Shown here one piece after another: positions 7,871-16,706 of a stretch of 37,205 nucleotides of DNA. Location of the stretch: positions 1 through 37,205 of the forward strand of contig NZ_LIRJ01000232.1 in assembly GCF_001419745.1 (NCBI RefSeq), in the 5' to 3' direction. The stretch is from Streptomyces silaceus. Its GTDB lineage: Bacteria > Actinomycetota > Actinomycetes > Streptomycetales > Streptomycetaceae. Below the pieces are notes generated by a model. That model did not search any database. It saw nothing but the letters and a program-made list of their open reading frames with translations, and was not told where the DNA came from. Numbering within the stretch: position 1 is the stretch's first letter; each line of letters begins with the position of its first letter. Both the position numbers and the translations under genes were made by a program.

Positions 7871-9997
7871 GTGCGCAGAGCAGATCCTCGATCCATCGTC
7901 ATCTGGTCCCTCGTCGCGCTGGTCGGCGCCGCGGGATGGACCGTCCTGGCCCTCGCGCGCGACGAGGAGGTGTCGGCCGCCTGGATGGTGGCGGCGGCCC
8001 TCGGCTCGTACGCCATCGCCTACCGCTTCTACGCCAAGTTCATCGCGTACAAGGTCCTCAGGGTCGACCGGACCCGGGCCACGCCCGCCGAGCGGCTCGA
8101 CAACGGCATCGACTTCCACCCGACCGACCGCCGGGTGCTGCTCGGCCACCACTTCGCGGCGATCGCGGGCGCGGGACCGCTGGTGGGGCCCGTCCTCGCG
8201 GCGCAGATGGGTTATCTGCCCGGCACCATCTGGATCATCGTCGGCGTGATCTTCGCGGGTGCCGTGCAGGACATGGTCGTGCTGTTCTTCTCGACCCGGC
8301 GCGACGGCAGGTCGCTCGGGCAGATGGCGCGCGAGGAGATCGGCCCGTTCGGCGGGGCCGCCGCGCTGCTCGCCACCTTCGCCATCATGATCATCCTGCT
8401 CGGGGTGCTGGCGCTCGTCATCGTCAACGCGCTCGCCGAGTCGCCCTGGGGCACCTTCTCCATCGCGATGACCATCCCGATCGCGCTGCTGATGGGCTTC
8501 TACCTGCGGGTCCTGCGCCCCGGCCGGGTCAGCGAGGTCTCGCTCATCGGTGTCGCGCTGCTCCTGCTCGCGCTCGTCTCCGGGCGCTGGGTCGCCGAGT
8601 CGTCCCTCGCGGACACCTTCACGCTCGCGCCCTCGACGCTGGTCGTCTGGCTGGTGGCGTACGGCTTCATCGCCTCGATCCTGCCGGTGTGGATGCTGCT
8701 CGCGCCGCGCGACTACCTGTCGACGTTCATGAAGATCGGCACCATCGTGCTGCTCGCGCTGGGCGTCGTGATCGCGCTGCCCACGCTGAAGATGGACCCG
8801 GTGACCGACTTCGCCTCGCGCGGCGACGGGCCGGTCTTCGCGGGCTCGCTCTTCCCCTTCGTCTTCATCACCATCGCGTGCGGGGCGCTCTCCGGCTTCC
8901 ACGCGCTGATCTCCTCGGGCACGACGCCGAAGATGATCCAGAAGGAGACGCAGGTCCGGATGATCGGCTACGGCTCCATGCTCATGGAGTCGTCCGTCGC
9001 GATCATGGCGCTCGTCGCCGCGTCGATCATCGACCCCGGGCTCTACTTCGCGATGAACGCGCCGGCGGGCGTCGTGGGCGACACCGTCCAGGAGGCCTCG
9101 AAGGCCGTCGCGGGCTTCGGTTACACCATCTCCCCCGCCGACCTGGCGCAGGCCGCCAAGAACGTCGAGGAATCCTCGCTGCTGTCGCGCACCGGCGGCG
9201 CCCCGACCCTCGCGATCGGCGTCTCCGAGATCTTCTCGAAGGTCACCGGCGGCTCGATGCGGGCGTTCTGGTACCACTTCGCGATCATGTTCGAGGCGCT
9301 GTTCATCCTCACCGCGCTGGACGCGGGCACGCGCGTGGGCCGCTTCATGCTCCAGGACATGCTGGGCAACGTCTACAAGCCCTTCAAGCGGGTGAGCTGG
9401 AAGCCCGGACTCGTGGTGACGAGCGCCGTCGTCACCGGCCTGTGGGGCTACTTCCTGTGGGTCGGCGTGCACGAGCCGCTCGGCGGGATCAACCAGCTCT
9501 TCCCGATCTTCGGCATCGCCAACCAGCTCCTCGCCGCCGTCGCGCTGGCCGTCTGCACGACGCTGCTCGTGAAGTCCGGCCGCCTCAAGTGGGCCTGGGT
9601 CACCGGGATCCCGCTCGTCTGGGACGCCACGGTGACGCTCACCGCGAGCTGGCAGAAGGTGTTCTCCAGTGATCCGCGCGTGGGCTTCTTCAAGCAGCGC
9701 TCGATCTACCAGGACGCGATCAGCGACGGAAAGGTCCTGCCGCCCGCCAAGACCATGGACGACATGCACACCGTCGTCACCAACTCCACGGTGGACGGCG
9801 TCCTTTCGGCCGCGCTCGCCCTGCTCGTCGTCGTCGTGATCGCCGACGCGGCCCGGATCTGCGTGCGGCACGTCCGCGACCCGCACTCCTCCCGCCTGAG
9901 CGAAGCGCCGTACGTGGAGTCGAAGTTGACCGCGCCGGACGGGCTCTTCGCGGGGCGCGAGGACAGGCGCGAGAAGAAGCGGGAGCCGGCCCGATGA
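7871..9997 (+). CDS. cstA: Carbon starvation protein A family transporter (CstA)
   Basis: This is a 708-residue polytopic membrane protein of the CstA family (E. coli CstA about 700 aa). Relatives import pyruvate and, by older reports, peptides. Family blocks seen include NGIDFHPTDRRVLLGHHFAA, IAGAGPLVGPVLAAQMGYLP, VIFAGAVQDMVVLFFSTRR, GFHALISSGTTPKMI, and LDAGTRVGRFMLQDMLG near the C-terminal third. GTG 7871 is preceded by GGGAGG, which is buried in a hairpin. Its stop overlaps the next small gene by ATGA, the usual cstA-ybdD coupling. It lies 115 bp after dasR in the same direction. Transport class is confident; the substrate here is inferred. Confidence 0.93.
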   Translation: MRRADPRSIVIWSLVALVGAAGWTVLALARDEEVSAAWMVAAALGSYAIAYRFYAKFIAYKVLRVDRTRATPAERLDNGIDFHPTDRRVLLGHHFAAIAGAGPLVGPVLAAQMGYLPGTIWIIVGVIFAGAVQDMVVLFFSTRRDGRSLGQMAREEIGPFGGAAALLATFAIMIILLGVLALVIVNALAESPWGTFSIAMTIPIALLMGFYLRVLRPGRVSEVSLIGVALLLLALVSGRWVAESSLADTFTLAPSTLVVWLVAYGFIASILPVWMLLAPRDYLSTFMKIGTIVLLALGVVIALPTLKMDPVTDFASRGDGPVFAGSLFPFVFITIACGALSGFHALISSGTTPKMIQKETQVRMIGYGSMLMESSVAIMALVAASIIDPGLYFAMNAPAGVVGDTVQEASKAVAGFGYTISPADLAQAAKNVEESSLLSRTGGAPTLAIGVSEIFSKVTGGSMRAFWYHFAIMFEALFILTALDAGTRVGRFMLQDMLGNVYKPFKRVSWKPGLVVTSAVVTGLWGYFLWVGVHEPLGGINQLFPIFGIANQLLAAVALAVCTTLLVKSGRLKWAWVTGIPLVWDATVTLTASWQKVFSSDPRVGFFKQRSIYQDAISDGKVLPPAKTMDDMHTVVTNSTVDGVLSAALALLVVVVIADAARICVRHVRDPHSSRLSEAPYVESKLTAPDGLFAGREDRREKKREPAR

Positions 9998-10191
9998 CCT
10001 GGCTGCTGCGCGGGGTGCGCTGGATGCGGTGGTACGTGCGCGAGCTGACCGACGAGTCGGCGTACGACCGCCATGTGGCGCACGTGCGCAAGGCCCATCC
10101 CGCCGCGGCCGTCCCCAGCCGCCGCGAGTTCGAGCGCATGCGCTCGGACCGCGCGGAGTCGGACCCGCGGCAGGGATTCCGCTGCTGCTGA
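9994..10191 (+). CDS. YbdD/YjiX family small protein (DUF466)
   Basis: This 65-residue protein, MTWLLRGVRWMRWYVREL followed by YDRHVAHVRKAHPAAAVPSR and ending FRCC, matches the small YbdD/YjiX family that is almost always encoded directly after cstA-type genes. In E. coli the equivalent protein is needed for CstA/BtsT pyruvate uptake. The start ATG overlaps the cstA stop (ATGA), indicating translational coupling. It has no membrane segment and is rich in Arg and Trp at the N-terminus. The terminal Cys-Cys is a feature of this copy, but its role is unknown. Confidence 0.9.
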   Translation: MTWLLRGVRWMRWYVRELTDESAYDRHVAHVRKAHPAAAVPSRREFERMRSDRAESDPRQGFRCC

Positions 10192-10342
10192 GGCGGGCAG
10201 TTCTTCCGTCGGAGCCGACGCGCGCCGCTGAACAGGGCACATTCATCCGTCCGTTATCCGGACAGGGGTTCCATACCGCGAGACTGTGGCTTAGATTTCC
10301 CGCACGTTAAGCATGGGATAAGTGAGGGAACGGAGCCGCGAT

Positions 10343-10612
10343 ATGTCAGATGCGCCTGAAGTGAACAGACCGGTGGTCACGCCGGTCCGCGTGGTCATCG
10401 CCGTCTGTCTTGTCGCGCCGTTCGTGGCGATGCTCTGGGTCAGCTCCTACGCCAAGGTCGAGCCGACCTTCATCGGCATCCCGTTCTTCTACTGGTACCA
10501 GATGCTGTGGGTGCTCATCTCCACGGCGCTCACGATGATCGCCTACAAGCTGTGGCAGCGTGACCAGCGCGCCCGCAAGGCCGAGCAGGCCCACGGGGGT
10601 GCCGGACAGTGA
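10343..10612 (+). CDS. DUF3311 small membrane protein
   Basis: This 89-residue protein starts MSDAPEVNRPVVTPVRVV and carries two hydrophobic segments (about residues 15-35 and 47-67) separated by KVEPTFIGIPFFYWYQM, the DUF3311 signature. A basic tail follows. ATG 10343 has GGGAACGGAG upstream. Proteins of this family sit immediately before sodium:solute symporters of the MctP type, and here the GTG of the symporter overlaps this stop (GTGA). It is probably an accessory subunit needed for assembly or stability of the symporter; that role is inferred from context. A new transcript probably starts in the 151-bp gap before it, where TTAGAT resembles a -10. Confidence 0.88.
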   Translation: MSDAPEVNRPVVTPVRVVIAVCLVAPFVAMLWVSSYAKVEPTFIGIPFFYWYQMLWVLISTALTMIAYKLWQRDQRARKAEQAHGGAGQ

Positions 10613-12270
10613 ACACGTACGCATCGGGAACACAGACGCTCGCGTCGGGCGGCGTGAACGGCGTCGCGCTCGGCGTCTTCATCTTCTTCTTCGTCGCGGT
10701 CACGGTCATGGGCTTCCTGGCCGCCCGCTGGCGCAGGGCCGAGAACGAGCAGAGCCTGGACGAATGGGGCCTGGGCGGACGGTCGTTCGGCACCTGGGTC
10801 ACCTGGTTCCTGCTCGGCGGCGACCTCTACACCGCGTACACCTTCGTGGCCGTCCCCGCGGCGATCTACGCGGCGGGCGCGGCCGGCTTCTTCGCCGTGC
10901 CGTACACGATCCTCGTGTACCCGCTGATCTTCACCTTCCTGCCGCGCCTGTGGTCGGTCTCGCACAAGCACGGCTATGTGACGACCTCCGACTTCGTGCG
11001 CGGGCGCTTCGGCTCCAAGGGGCTCTCGCTGGCCGTCGCGGTCACCGGCATCCTCGCCACGATGCCGTACATCGCGCTCCAACTGGTCGGCATCCAGGCC
11101 GTCCTGGACGTCATGGGCATCGGCGGCGGTCCCGACACCAACTGGTTCATCAAGGACCTGCCGCTGCTGATCGCGTTCGCGGTGCTCGCCGCGTACACGT
11201 ACTCCTCGGGCCTGCGCGCGCCCGCCCTGATCGCGTTCGTGAAGGACGGCCTGATCTATCTGGTCATCGCCGTCGCGATCATCTACATCCCGATCAAGCT
11301 GGGCGGCTTCGACGACATCTTCGCCAAGGCCGGCGAGGCGTTCGGCGTGGTCAACGAGCAGACCGGCAAGCCGCGCGGCGCGCTCGCGCCGCCGGAGGCC
11401 GGACAGTGGACGTACGCGACACTCGCGCTCGGCTCGGCCCTCGCGCTGTTCATGTACCCGCACTCGATCACGGCGACGCTCTCCTCCAAGAACCGCAACG
11501 TGATCCGCCGCAACACCACGATCCTGCCGCTGTACTCGCTGATGCTGGGCCTGCTCGCGCTGCTCGGCTTCATGGCGATCGCCGCCGGGGTCAAGGTCGA
11601 CAACGGCCAGCTGGCCATCCCGCAGCTCTTCGAGGACATGTTCCCCGACTGGTTCACCGGTGTGGCCTTCGCGGCGATCGGCATCGGCGCGCTCGTCCCC
11701 GCGGCCATCATGTCCATCGCGGCCGCGAACCTCTTCACCCGCAACATCTACAAGGACTTCCTCAAGCCCGACGCCACGCCCGAGCAGGAGACCAAGGTCT
11801 CCAAGCTGGTCTCGCTCCTGGTGAAGGTGGGCGCCCTGGTCTTCGTCCTCGGCATGGACAAGACCGTGGCGATCAACTTCCAGCTGCTCGGCGGCATCTG
11901 GATCCTGCAGACGATGCCCGCGCTGGTCGGCGGCCTGTTCACGCGGTGGTTCCACCGCTGGGCGCTGCTCGCCGGCTGGGCGGTCGGCATGGTCTACGGC
12001 ACGCTGGCCGCGTACGGCGTCGCGTCGCCGACGCAGAAGCACTTCGGCGGCTCCTCCGACACGATCCCGGGCATCGGCGAGATCGGCTACATCGGCCTCA
12101 CCGCCTTCGTCCTGAACGTCATCGTGACGGTGGTCCTCACCTTCGTCCTGAAGGCGCTGAAGGCCCCCGAGGGCGTCGACGAGACCTCGCCCGAGGACTA
12201 CACCGCGGACGCCGGCGACAAGGGCGTCTCGGTCGAGCTCCCGAAGGTGGGGGCGGGCGCCGGGCACTGA
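10609..12270 (+). CDS. Sodium:solute symporter, MctP-like monocarboxylate permease
   Basis: This is a 553-residue SSS-family transporter with about 13 hydrophobic spans. Family blocks: EWGLGGRSFGTWVTWFLLGG near residue 45, DLYTAYTFVAVPAAIYAAG, and YVTTSDFVRGRFGSKGL. Also seen are LFMYPHSITATLSSKNRNVI and ALVPAAIMSIAAANLFTRNI, the region that contributes to the Na+ site in this fold. Similarity is to MctP-type permeases that take up pyruvate, lactate, acetate or propionate; the substrate is not determinable from sequence alone. GTG 10609 overlaps the stop of the DUF3311 gene by GTGA, so the two are coupled. A stem-loop terminator follows at 12310-12343. Confidence 0.9.
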   Translation: MNTYASGTQTLASGGVNGVALGVFIFFFVAVTVMGFLAARWRRAENEQSLDEWGLGGRSFGTWVTWFLLGGDLYTAYTFVAVPAAIYAAGAAGFFAVPYTILVYPLIFTFLPRLWSVSHKHGYVTTSDFVRGRFGSKGLSLAVAVTGILATMPYIALQLVGIQAVLDVMGIGGGPDTNWFIKDLPLLIAFAVLAAYTYSSGLRAPALIAFVKDGLIYLVIAVAIIYIPIKLGGFDDIFAKAGEAFGVVNEQTGKPRGALAPPEAGQWTYATLALGSALALFMYPHSITATLSSKNRNVIRRNTTILPLYSLMLGLLALLGFMAIAAGVKVDNGQLAIPQLFEDMFPDWFTGVAFAAIGIGALVPAAIMSIAAANLFTRNIYKDFLKPDATPEQETKVSKLVSLLVKVGALVFVLGMDKTVAINFQLLGGIWILQTMPALVGGLFTRWFHRWALLAGWAVGMVYGTLAAYGVASPTQKHFGGSSDTIPGIGEIGYIGLTAFVLNVIVTVVLTFVLKALKAPEGVDETSPEDYTADAGDKGVSVELPKVGAGAGH

Positions 12271-12309
12271 CCCCCTGCGCCGGCCGGGCACCACACGGCA
12301 CGCACGCCA

Positions 12310-12343
12310 CGAAGGGCCGTCGGAACTCCCCGGCGGCCCTTCG
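12310..12343 (+). terminator. Terminator after the symporter gene
   Basis: CGAAGGGCCG and CGGCCCTTCG form a perfect 10-bp stem, 40 bp after the symporter stop and before the GNAT gene. Confidence 0.75.
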
Positions 12344-12374
12344 CCACGCCCGCCCCTGTTGCAGACTTCGCACC

Positions 12375-12869
12375 ATGGACATCACGATCAGGCGGGCCCT
12401 GCCCGAGGAGTACGAGGCGCTCGGCGCCCTCACCGCACACGCCTACCTCGACGGCGGCCACCTCGACTTCGGGGCCGACGACCCCTACCTCGCCGTGCTG
12501 CGCGACGTGGCCTCGCGCGCCGCGCGGGCCGAGGTCCTGGTGGCCGTGGCCGACGACGAACTGCTCGGCGGCGTCACCTTCGTCCCGTCCGGCGGGCCGA
12601 TGGCCGAGGTGTCGCGGGAGGACGAGTCGGAGATCCGCATGCTGGCCGTCGCCGGCGCGGCGCGCGGCCGGGGCGCCGGGGAGGCGCTGATGCGGGAGTG
12701 CATACGGCGCTCCAGGGCCGCGGGCCGGACCGCCCTGGTCCTGTCCACCCAGGCCTCGATGCACGCCGCCCACCGGCTCTACGAGCGCCTCGGCTTCGTC
12801 AGGACGCCCGAGCGGGACTGGCAGCCGATCGACGACATGTCGCTGCTCACCTACGAGTTGACGCTCTAG
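12375..12869 (+). CDS. GNAT family N-acetyltransferase
   Basis: This 164-residue protein has the GNAT layout: MDITIRRALPEEYEALGAL at the N-terminus, beta strands around VLVAVADDELLGGVTFV, the motif A acetyl-CoA loop ESEIRMLAVAGAARGRGAGE (RGRGAG pyrophosphate-binding turn), and the motif B end AAHRLYERLGFVRTPERDW. It starts at ATG 12375 with no clear Shine-Dalgarno; the sequence upstream is the tail of the previous terminator, so the transcript may have a short or absent leader. The acceptor substrate is unknown. It is a single gene between the symporter and the nrd operon. Confidence 0.9.
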   Translation: MDITIRRALPEEYEALGALTAHAYLDGGHLDFGADDPYLAVLRDVASRAARAEVLVAVADDELLGGVTFVPSGGPMAEVSREDESEIRMLAVAGAARGRGAGEALMRECIRRSRAAGRTALVLSTQASMHAAHRLYERLGFVRTPERDWQPIDDMSLLTYELTL

Positions 12870-12957
12870 AACCCGGCCCCAGGGGCCGCCGCGCCCCCGT
12901 CCCGGGCGCGGCCGCGCCCCGCCCCCGGAGCGGTACGGCATTCATGGACCGAAGCGG

Positions 12958-13004
12958 CCGACACAAGATGTGGGCCTGCTTCAAGAACCCGGCACAAGAT
13001 GTAT
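12958..13004 (+). promoter_or_regulatory. Tandem NrdR boxes in the nrdAB promoter
   Basis: CCGACACAAGATGTGG (12958-12973) and CCGGCACAAGATGTAT (12989-13004) share CACAAGATGT with 31-bp spacing (three helical turns). This is the known arrangement of NrdR boxes before ribonucleotide reductase genes. A -10-like TATGCT (13002-13007) with TTCAAG (12980-12985) 16 bp upstream would place the second box over the promoter. Confidence 0.8.
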
Positions 13005-13010
13005 GCTCGT

Positions 13011-13125
13011 GCTCGCTGTCGTCGCAGGGGAATCCGGTGCAAGTCCGGAACTGTCCCGCAACGGTGTATGTGTACGTCTTTGTCGTACCCACAAGTCCGA
13101 GGACCTGCCGACAGTGCGCCCGAGC
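13011..13125 (+). promoter_or_regulatory. Cobalamin (B12) riboswitch upstream of nrdA
   Basis: The conserved core is visible: AATCCGGTGCAAGTCCGGAA, then CTGTCCCGCAACGGTGTA, then an arm ending ACAAGTCCGAGGACCTGCC. The closing stem pairs CTGTCG and GCAGG on the 5' side with CCTGC and CGACAG on the 3' side. S. coelicolor nrdABS is known to be shut off by adenosylcobalamin through such a riboswitch, so that the B12-dependent class II reductase takes over; the same logic is inferred here. Confidence 0.92.
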
Positions 13126-13130
13126 CGTCC

Positions 13131-13155
13131 GGCCCGGGTGCCGACCGTCCGGGCC
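13131..13155 (+). terminator. Candidate expression-platform hairpin of the B12 riboswitch
   Basis: GGCCCGG and CCGGGCC form a 7-bp stem directly after the riboswitch core. It is a candidate terminator or anti-antiterminator element. A CTCCTCCC stretch at 13216-13223 could additionally pair with the nrdA GGGAG ribosome site. The rest of the leader to 13256 shows no gene. Confidence 0.45.
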
Positions 13156-13256
13156 TCGTGGAATGGGCCGGTGGACGCGACGCCGCCCTGCCCGGGCGCG
13201 CCCGTGTGTGCCGTTCTCCTCCCCCAGGCCCAGAGCCGAGCGAGGGAGAGCTCCAC

Positions 13257-15650
13257 GTGACCATCGCGCCTGCCGAACCCGCGTCAGCGCCGACGACGCC
13301 GACCGCCGAGGGTACCGACGGGCCAGGGACCGCGCTGCTGCGCACCCTGACCGACCTCACCGCCGACCTCCCCGACGCCGACCCCGGCCGGGTCGCCGCC
13401 GCCGCGCTGCGCGGCCGGTCGGCGCGCGCCGACGAGGCCGAGCTGCGGGAACTGGCGACCGAGGCGGCCGCGGGGCTCATCTCCGAGGACCCGGCGTACT
13501 CGAAGCTCGCGGCCCGGCTCCTGTCGATCGGCATCCGTGAGGAGGCGGCCACGCAGGGCGTGCGCTCCTTCACCGACTCCATCGCGGTCGGCCACCGCGA
13601 GGGCCTGATCGCCGACCGCACCGCGGCCTTCGTGAGCGCCCACGCGGCCCGCCTCGACGCGCTCGTGGACACCGCCCTCGCGGACGGCGCCGACTTCCGC
13701 TTCGGCTACTTCGGCCTGCGCACCCTGCACAGCCGCTATCTGCTGCGCCACCCCATCACCCGGCAGGTCGTCGAGACCCCGCAGCACTTCATGCTGCGCG
13801 TGGCGAGCGGCCTGGCGGAGGACGACAGCGCCCGCGCCGTCGACGAGGTCGCCGCGCTGTACGGCCTGATGAGCCGCCTGGACTATCTGCCGTCCTCGCC
13901 GACGCTCTTCAACTCCGGCACCCGGCACCCGCAGATGTCCTCCTGCTACCTCCTCGACTCCCCGCTGGACGAGCTGGACTCGATCTACGACCGCTACCAC
14001 CAGGTGGCGCGGCTCTCCAAGCACGCGGGCGGCATCGGCCTCTCGTACTCCCGCATCCGCTCGCGCGGTTCGCTGATCCGCGGCACGAACGGCCACTCCA
14101 ACGGCATCGTGCCGTTCCTGAAGACGCTGGACGCCTCGGTCGCCGCCGTGAACCAGGGCGGGCGGCGCAAGGGCGCGGCCGCGGTCTACCTGGAGACCTG
14201 GCACTCCGACATCGAGGAGTTCCTGGAGCTGCGCGACAACACGGGCGAGGACGCGCGCCGCACGCACAACCTCAACCTCGCGCACTGGATCCCCGACGAG
14301 TTCATGCGCCGGGTCGCCGCCGACCAGGACTGGTCGCTGTTCTCGCCCGCCGACGTGCCGGACCTCGTCGACCTGTGGGGCGACGCGTTCGACGCCGCGT
14401 ACCGGAAGGCCGAGGCCGAGGGGAAGGCGCAGAAGACCATCCCCGCGCGCGACCTGTACGGCCGCATGATGCGCACCCTCGCGCAGACCGGCAACGGCTG
14501 GATGACCTTCAAGGACGCCGCCAACCGCACCGCCAACCAGACCGCGGAGCCCGGCCACACCGTCCACTCCTCCAACCTGTGCACCGAGATCCTGGAGGTG
14601 ACGGACGACGGGGAGACGGCCGTCTGCAACCTCGGCTCGGTCAACCTCGGCGCGTTCGTGGAGAACGGCGACCTGGCCTGGGACCGGCTCGACGAGACCG
14701 TCCGCACCGCGGTGACCTTCCTGGACCGCGTCGTCGACATCAACTTCTATCCGACCGAGCAGGCCGGGCGTTCGAACGCCAAGTGGCGTCCGGTGGGCCT
14801 GGGCGCCATGGGCCTCCAGGACGTCTTCTTCCAGCTGAAGCTGCCGTTCGACTCGCCCGAGGCGCGCGCCCTGTCCACCCGCATCGCCGAGCGCATCATG
14901 CTCGCGGCGTACGAGGCGTCCGCGGACCTCGCCGAGCGCAACGGCCCGCTGCCCGCCTGGGAGAAGACCCGCACCGCGCGCGGTGTCCTGCACCCCGACC
15001 ACTACGGCGTCGAGCTGACCTGGCCGGAGCGCTGGGCGGCCCTGCGCGCGCGCATCGCCACGACGGGCATGCGCAACTCGCTGCTCCTCGCCATCGCGCC
15101 GACCGCGACCATCGCGTCCATCGCCGGTGTCTACGAGTGCATCGAGCCGCAGGTCTCCAACCTCTTCAAGCGCGAGACGCTCTCGGGCGAGTTCCTCCAG
15201 GTCAACTCCTACCTGGTGGAGGAGCTGAAGCGGCTCGGCGTGTGGGACGCGCAGACCCGTGAGGCGCTGCGCGAGTCCAACGGCTCGGTGCAGGGCTTCG
15301 GCTGGGTGCCGCAGGAGGTCCGCACGCTGTACCGCACGGCGTGGGAGATCCCGCAGCGCGGCCTGATCGACATGGCCGCCGCGCGCACGCCGTTCCTGGA
15401 CCAGGCGCAGTCCCTGAACCTGTTCCTGGAGACGCCGACGATCGGCAAGCTCTCCTCGATGTACGCGTACGCCTGGCAGCAGGGCCTGAAGACCACGTAC
15501 TACCTGCGCTCGCGCCCCGCGACGCGCATCGCCCGCGCGGCCGGCGGGACGAGCGCCGCCGCCACCGCCCCCGTCCCCGTGCAGGCCACCCCCGAAGAGG
15601 CCGTCGCCTGCTCCCTGGAAAACCCCGAGTCCTGCGAGGCCTGCCAGTAA
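13257..15650 (+). CDS. nrdA: Class Ia ribonucleoside-diphosphate reductase, alpha subunit
   Basis: This is the catalytic subunit reducing NDPs to dNDPs. The 797-residue protein shows SPTLFNSGTRHPQMSSCYLL (first redox Cys), SNLCTEILEV (Asn, thiyl-radical Cys and Glu of the active site), CNLGSVNL (second redox Cys), TTYYLRSR (tyrosine pair of the radical path), and C-terminal SCEACQ with Cys793 and Cys796 for thioredoxin-type re-reduction. The N-terminal 90 residues resemble only the distal part of an ATP-cone, so allosteric overall control may be weak. GTG 13257 has GGGAGAG upstream; a longer open frame through the riboswitch is not coding. nrdB follows with a 1-bp overlap. Expression is gated by NrdR boxes and B12. 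The orthologue is SCO5226. Confidence 0.96.
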   Translation: MTIAPAEPASAPTTPTAEGTDGPGTALLRTLTDLTADLPDADPGRVAAAALRGRSARADEAELRELATEAAAGLISEDPAYSKLAARLLSIGIREEAATQGVRSFTDSIAVGHREGLIADRTAAFVSAHAARLDALVDTALADGADFRFGYFGLRTLHSRYLLRHPITRQVVETPQHFMLRVASGLAEDDSARAVDEVAALYGLMSRLDYLPSSPTLFNSGTRHPQMSSCYLLDSPLDELDSIYDRYHQVARLSKHAGGIGLSYSRIRSRGSLIRGTNGHSNGIVPFLKTLDASVAAVNQGGRRKGAAAVYLETWHSDIEEFLELRDNTGEDARRTHNLNLAHWIPDEFMRRVAADQDWSLFSPADVPDLVDLWGDAFDAAYRKAEAEGKAQKTIPARDLYGRMMRTLAQTGNGWMTFKDAANRTANQTAEPGHTVHSSNLCTEILEVTDDGETAVCNLGSVNLGAFVENGDLAWDRLDETVRTAVTFLDRVVDINFYPTEQAGRSNAKWRPVGLGAMGLQDVFFQLKLPFDSPEARALSTRIAERIMLAAYEASADLAERNGPLPAWEKTRTARGVLHPDHYGVELTWPERWAALRARIATTGMRNSLLLAIAPTATIASIAGVYECIEPQVSNLFKRETLSGEFLQVNSYLVEELKRLGVWDAQTREALRESNGSVQGFGWVPQEVRTLYRTAWEIPQRGLIDMAAARTPFLDQAQSLNLFLETPTIGKLSSMYAYAWQQGLKTTYYLRSRPATRIARAAGGTSAAATAPVPVQATPEEAVACSLENPESCEACQ

Positions 15651-16666
15651 TGAGCTCCACCGAACACAAGAACCTGCTCGACCCGGGCTTCGAGCTGACT
15701 CTGCGTCCCATGCGCTACCCGGACTTCTACGAGCGCTACCGGGACGCGATCAAGAACACCTGGACCGTCGAGGAGGTCGACCTCCACTCGGACGTCGCCG
15801 ACCTCGCGAAGCTGTCGCCGGGCGAGCAGCACATGATCGGCCGTCTCGTCGCGTTCTTCGCGACGGGCGACTCGATCGTGGCGAACAACCTCGTCCTGAC
15901 GCTGTACAAGCACATCAACTCCCCCGAGGCGCGGCTGTACCTGAGCCGTCAGCTGTTCGAGGAGGCCGTGCACGTCCAGTTCTATCTGACGCTGCTCGAC
16001 ACCTACCTGCCCGACCCGGAGGACCGCGCCGCGGCCTTCGCCGCGGTCGAGAACATCCCCTCCATCCGCGAGAAGGCGCAGTTCTGCTTCAGGTGGATGG
16101 ACCACGTCGAGGAGATCGACAAGCTGGAGACGCAGGCGGACCGCCGGCGCTTCCTGCTGAACCTGATCTGCTTCGCCGCCTGCATCGAGGGCCTGTTCTT
16201 CTACGGCGCCTTCGCCTACGTCTACTGGTTCCGCAGCCGCGGTCTGCTGCACGGCCTGGCGACCGGCACCAACTGGGTGTTCCGCGACGAGACGATGCAC
16301 ATGAACTTCGCCTTCGAGGTCGTGGACACCGTCCGCAAGGAGGAGCCGGAGCTCTTCGACGACGCGCTCCGGGTCCAGGTCACCGACATGATCAAGGAGG
16401 CCGTGGAGGCGGAGCTGCAGTTCGGCCGCGACCTGTGCGGCGAGGGCCTGCCCGGCATGAACACCGAGTCGATGCGCGAGTACCTGCAGTGCGTCGCCGA
16501 CCAGCGCCTGCAGCGCCTGGGCTTCGCGCCGGTCTACGGCTCGTCGAACCCGTTCTCCTTCATGGAGCTGCAGGGCGTGCAGGAGCTGACCAACTTCTTC
16601 GAGCGGCGGCCCTCCGCGTACCAGGTCGCGGTCGAGGGTTCGGTCTCCTTCGACGACGAGTTCTAG
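15650..16666 (+). CDS. nrdB: Class Ia ribonucleoside-diphosphate reductase, beta subunit
   Basis: This 338-residue radical-generating subunit has the di-iron ligand motifs of class I R2 proteins: ATGDSIVANN (Asp ligand), FEEAVHVQFYLTLLDTY (ExxH with a Tyr four residues after the His, the position of the stable tyrosyl radical), KAQFCFRWMDHVEEID, ACIEGLFFYGAF and DETMHMNFAFE (second ExxH-type pair). It ends in an acidic SFDDEF tail that docks on NrdA. ATG 15650 overlaps the nrdA TAA (TAATG), indicating coupling. A bidirectional terminator follows at 16707-16747. The AraC-like nrdS found next in S. coelicolor is missing. The orthologue is SCO5225. Confidence 0.96.
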   Translation: MSSTEHKNLLDPGFELTLRPMRYPDFYERYRDAIKNTWTVEEVDLHSDVADLAKLSPGEQHMIGRLVAFFATGDSIVANNLVLTLYKHINSPEARLYLSRQLFEEAVHVQFYLTLLDTYLPDPEDRAAAFAAVENIPSIREKAQFCFRWMDHVEEIDKLETQADRRRFLLNLICFAACIEGLFFYGAFAYVYWFRSRGLLHGLATGTNWVFRDETMHMNFAFEVVDTVRKEEPELFDDALRVQVTDMIKEAVEAELQFGRDLCGEGLPGMNTESMREYLQCVADQRLQRLGFAPVYGSSNPFSFMELQGVQELTNFFERRPSAYQVAVEGSVSFDDEF

Positions 16667-16706
16667 CCGTCGCCGACGCGCCCAGGCTCTGGCGCGAACT
16701 GGTCCC

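Noticed and set aside
7841..10246. An 801-residue open frame antisense to cstA
   Set aside because: Composition is Arg/Asp/Glu/His-rich with no motif, and cstA on the other strand has complete family blocks.
12904..12919. GGGCGCGGCCGCGCCC palindrome after the GNAT gene
   Set aside because: It is perfect, but pure G/C palindromes arise often at this base composition; no loop suitable for a terminator.
12999..13256. N-terminal extension of nrdA through the riboswitch
   Set aside because: The frame is open only by chance; the conserved RNA elements and the GTG with GGGAGAG at 13257 explain the region better.
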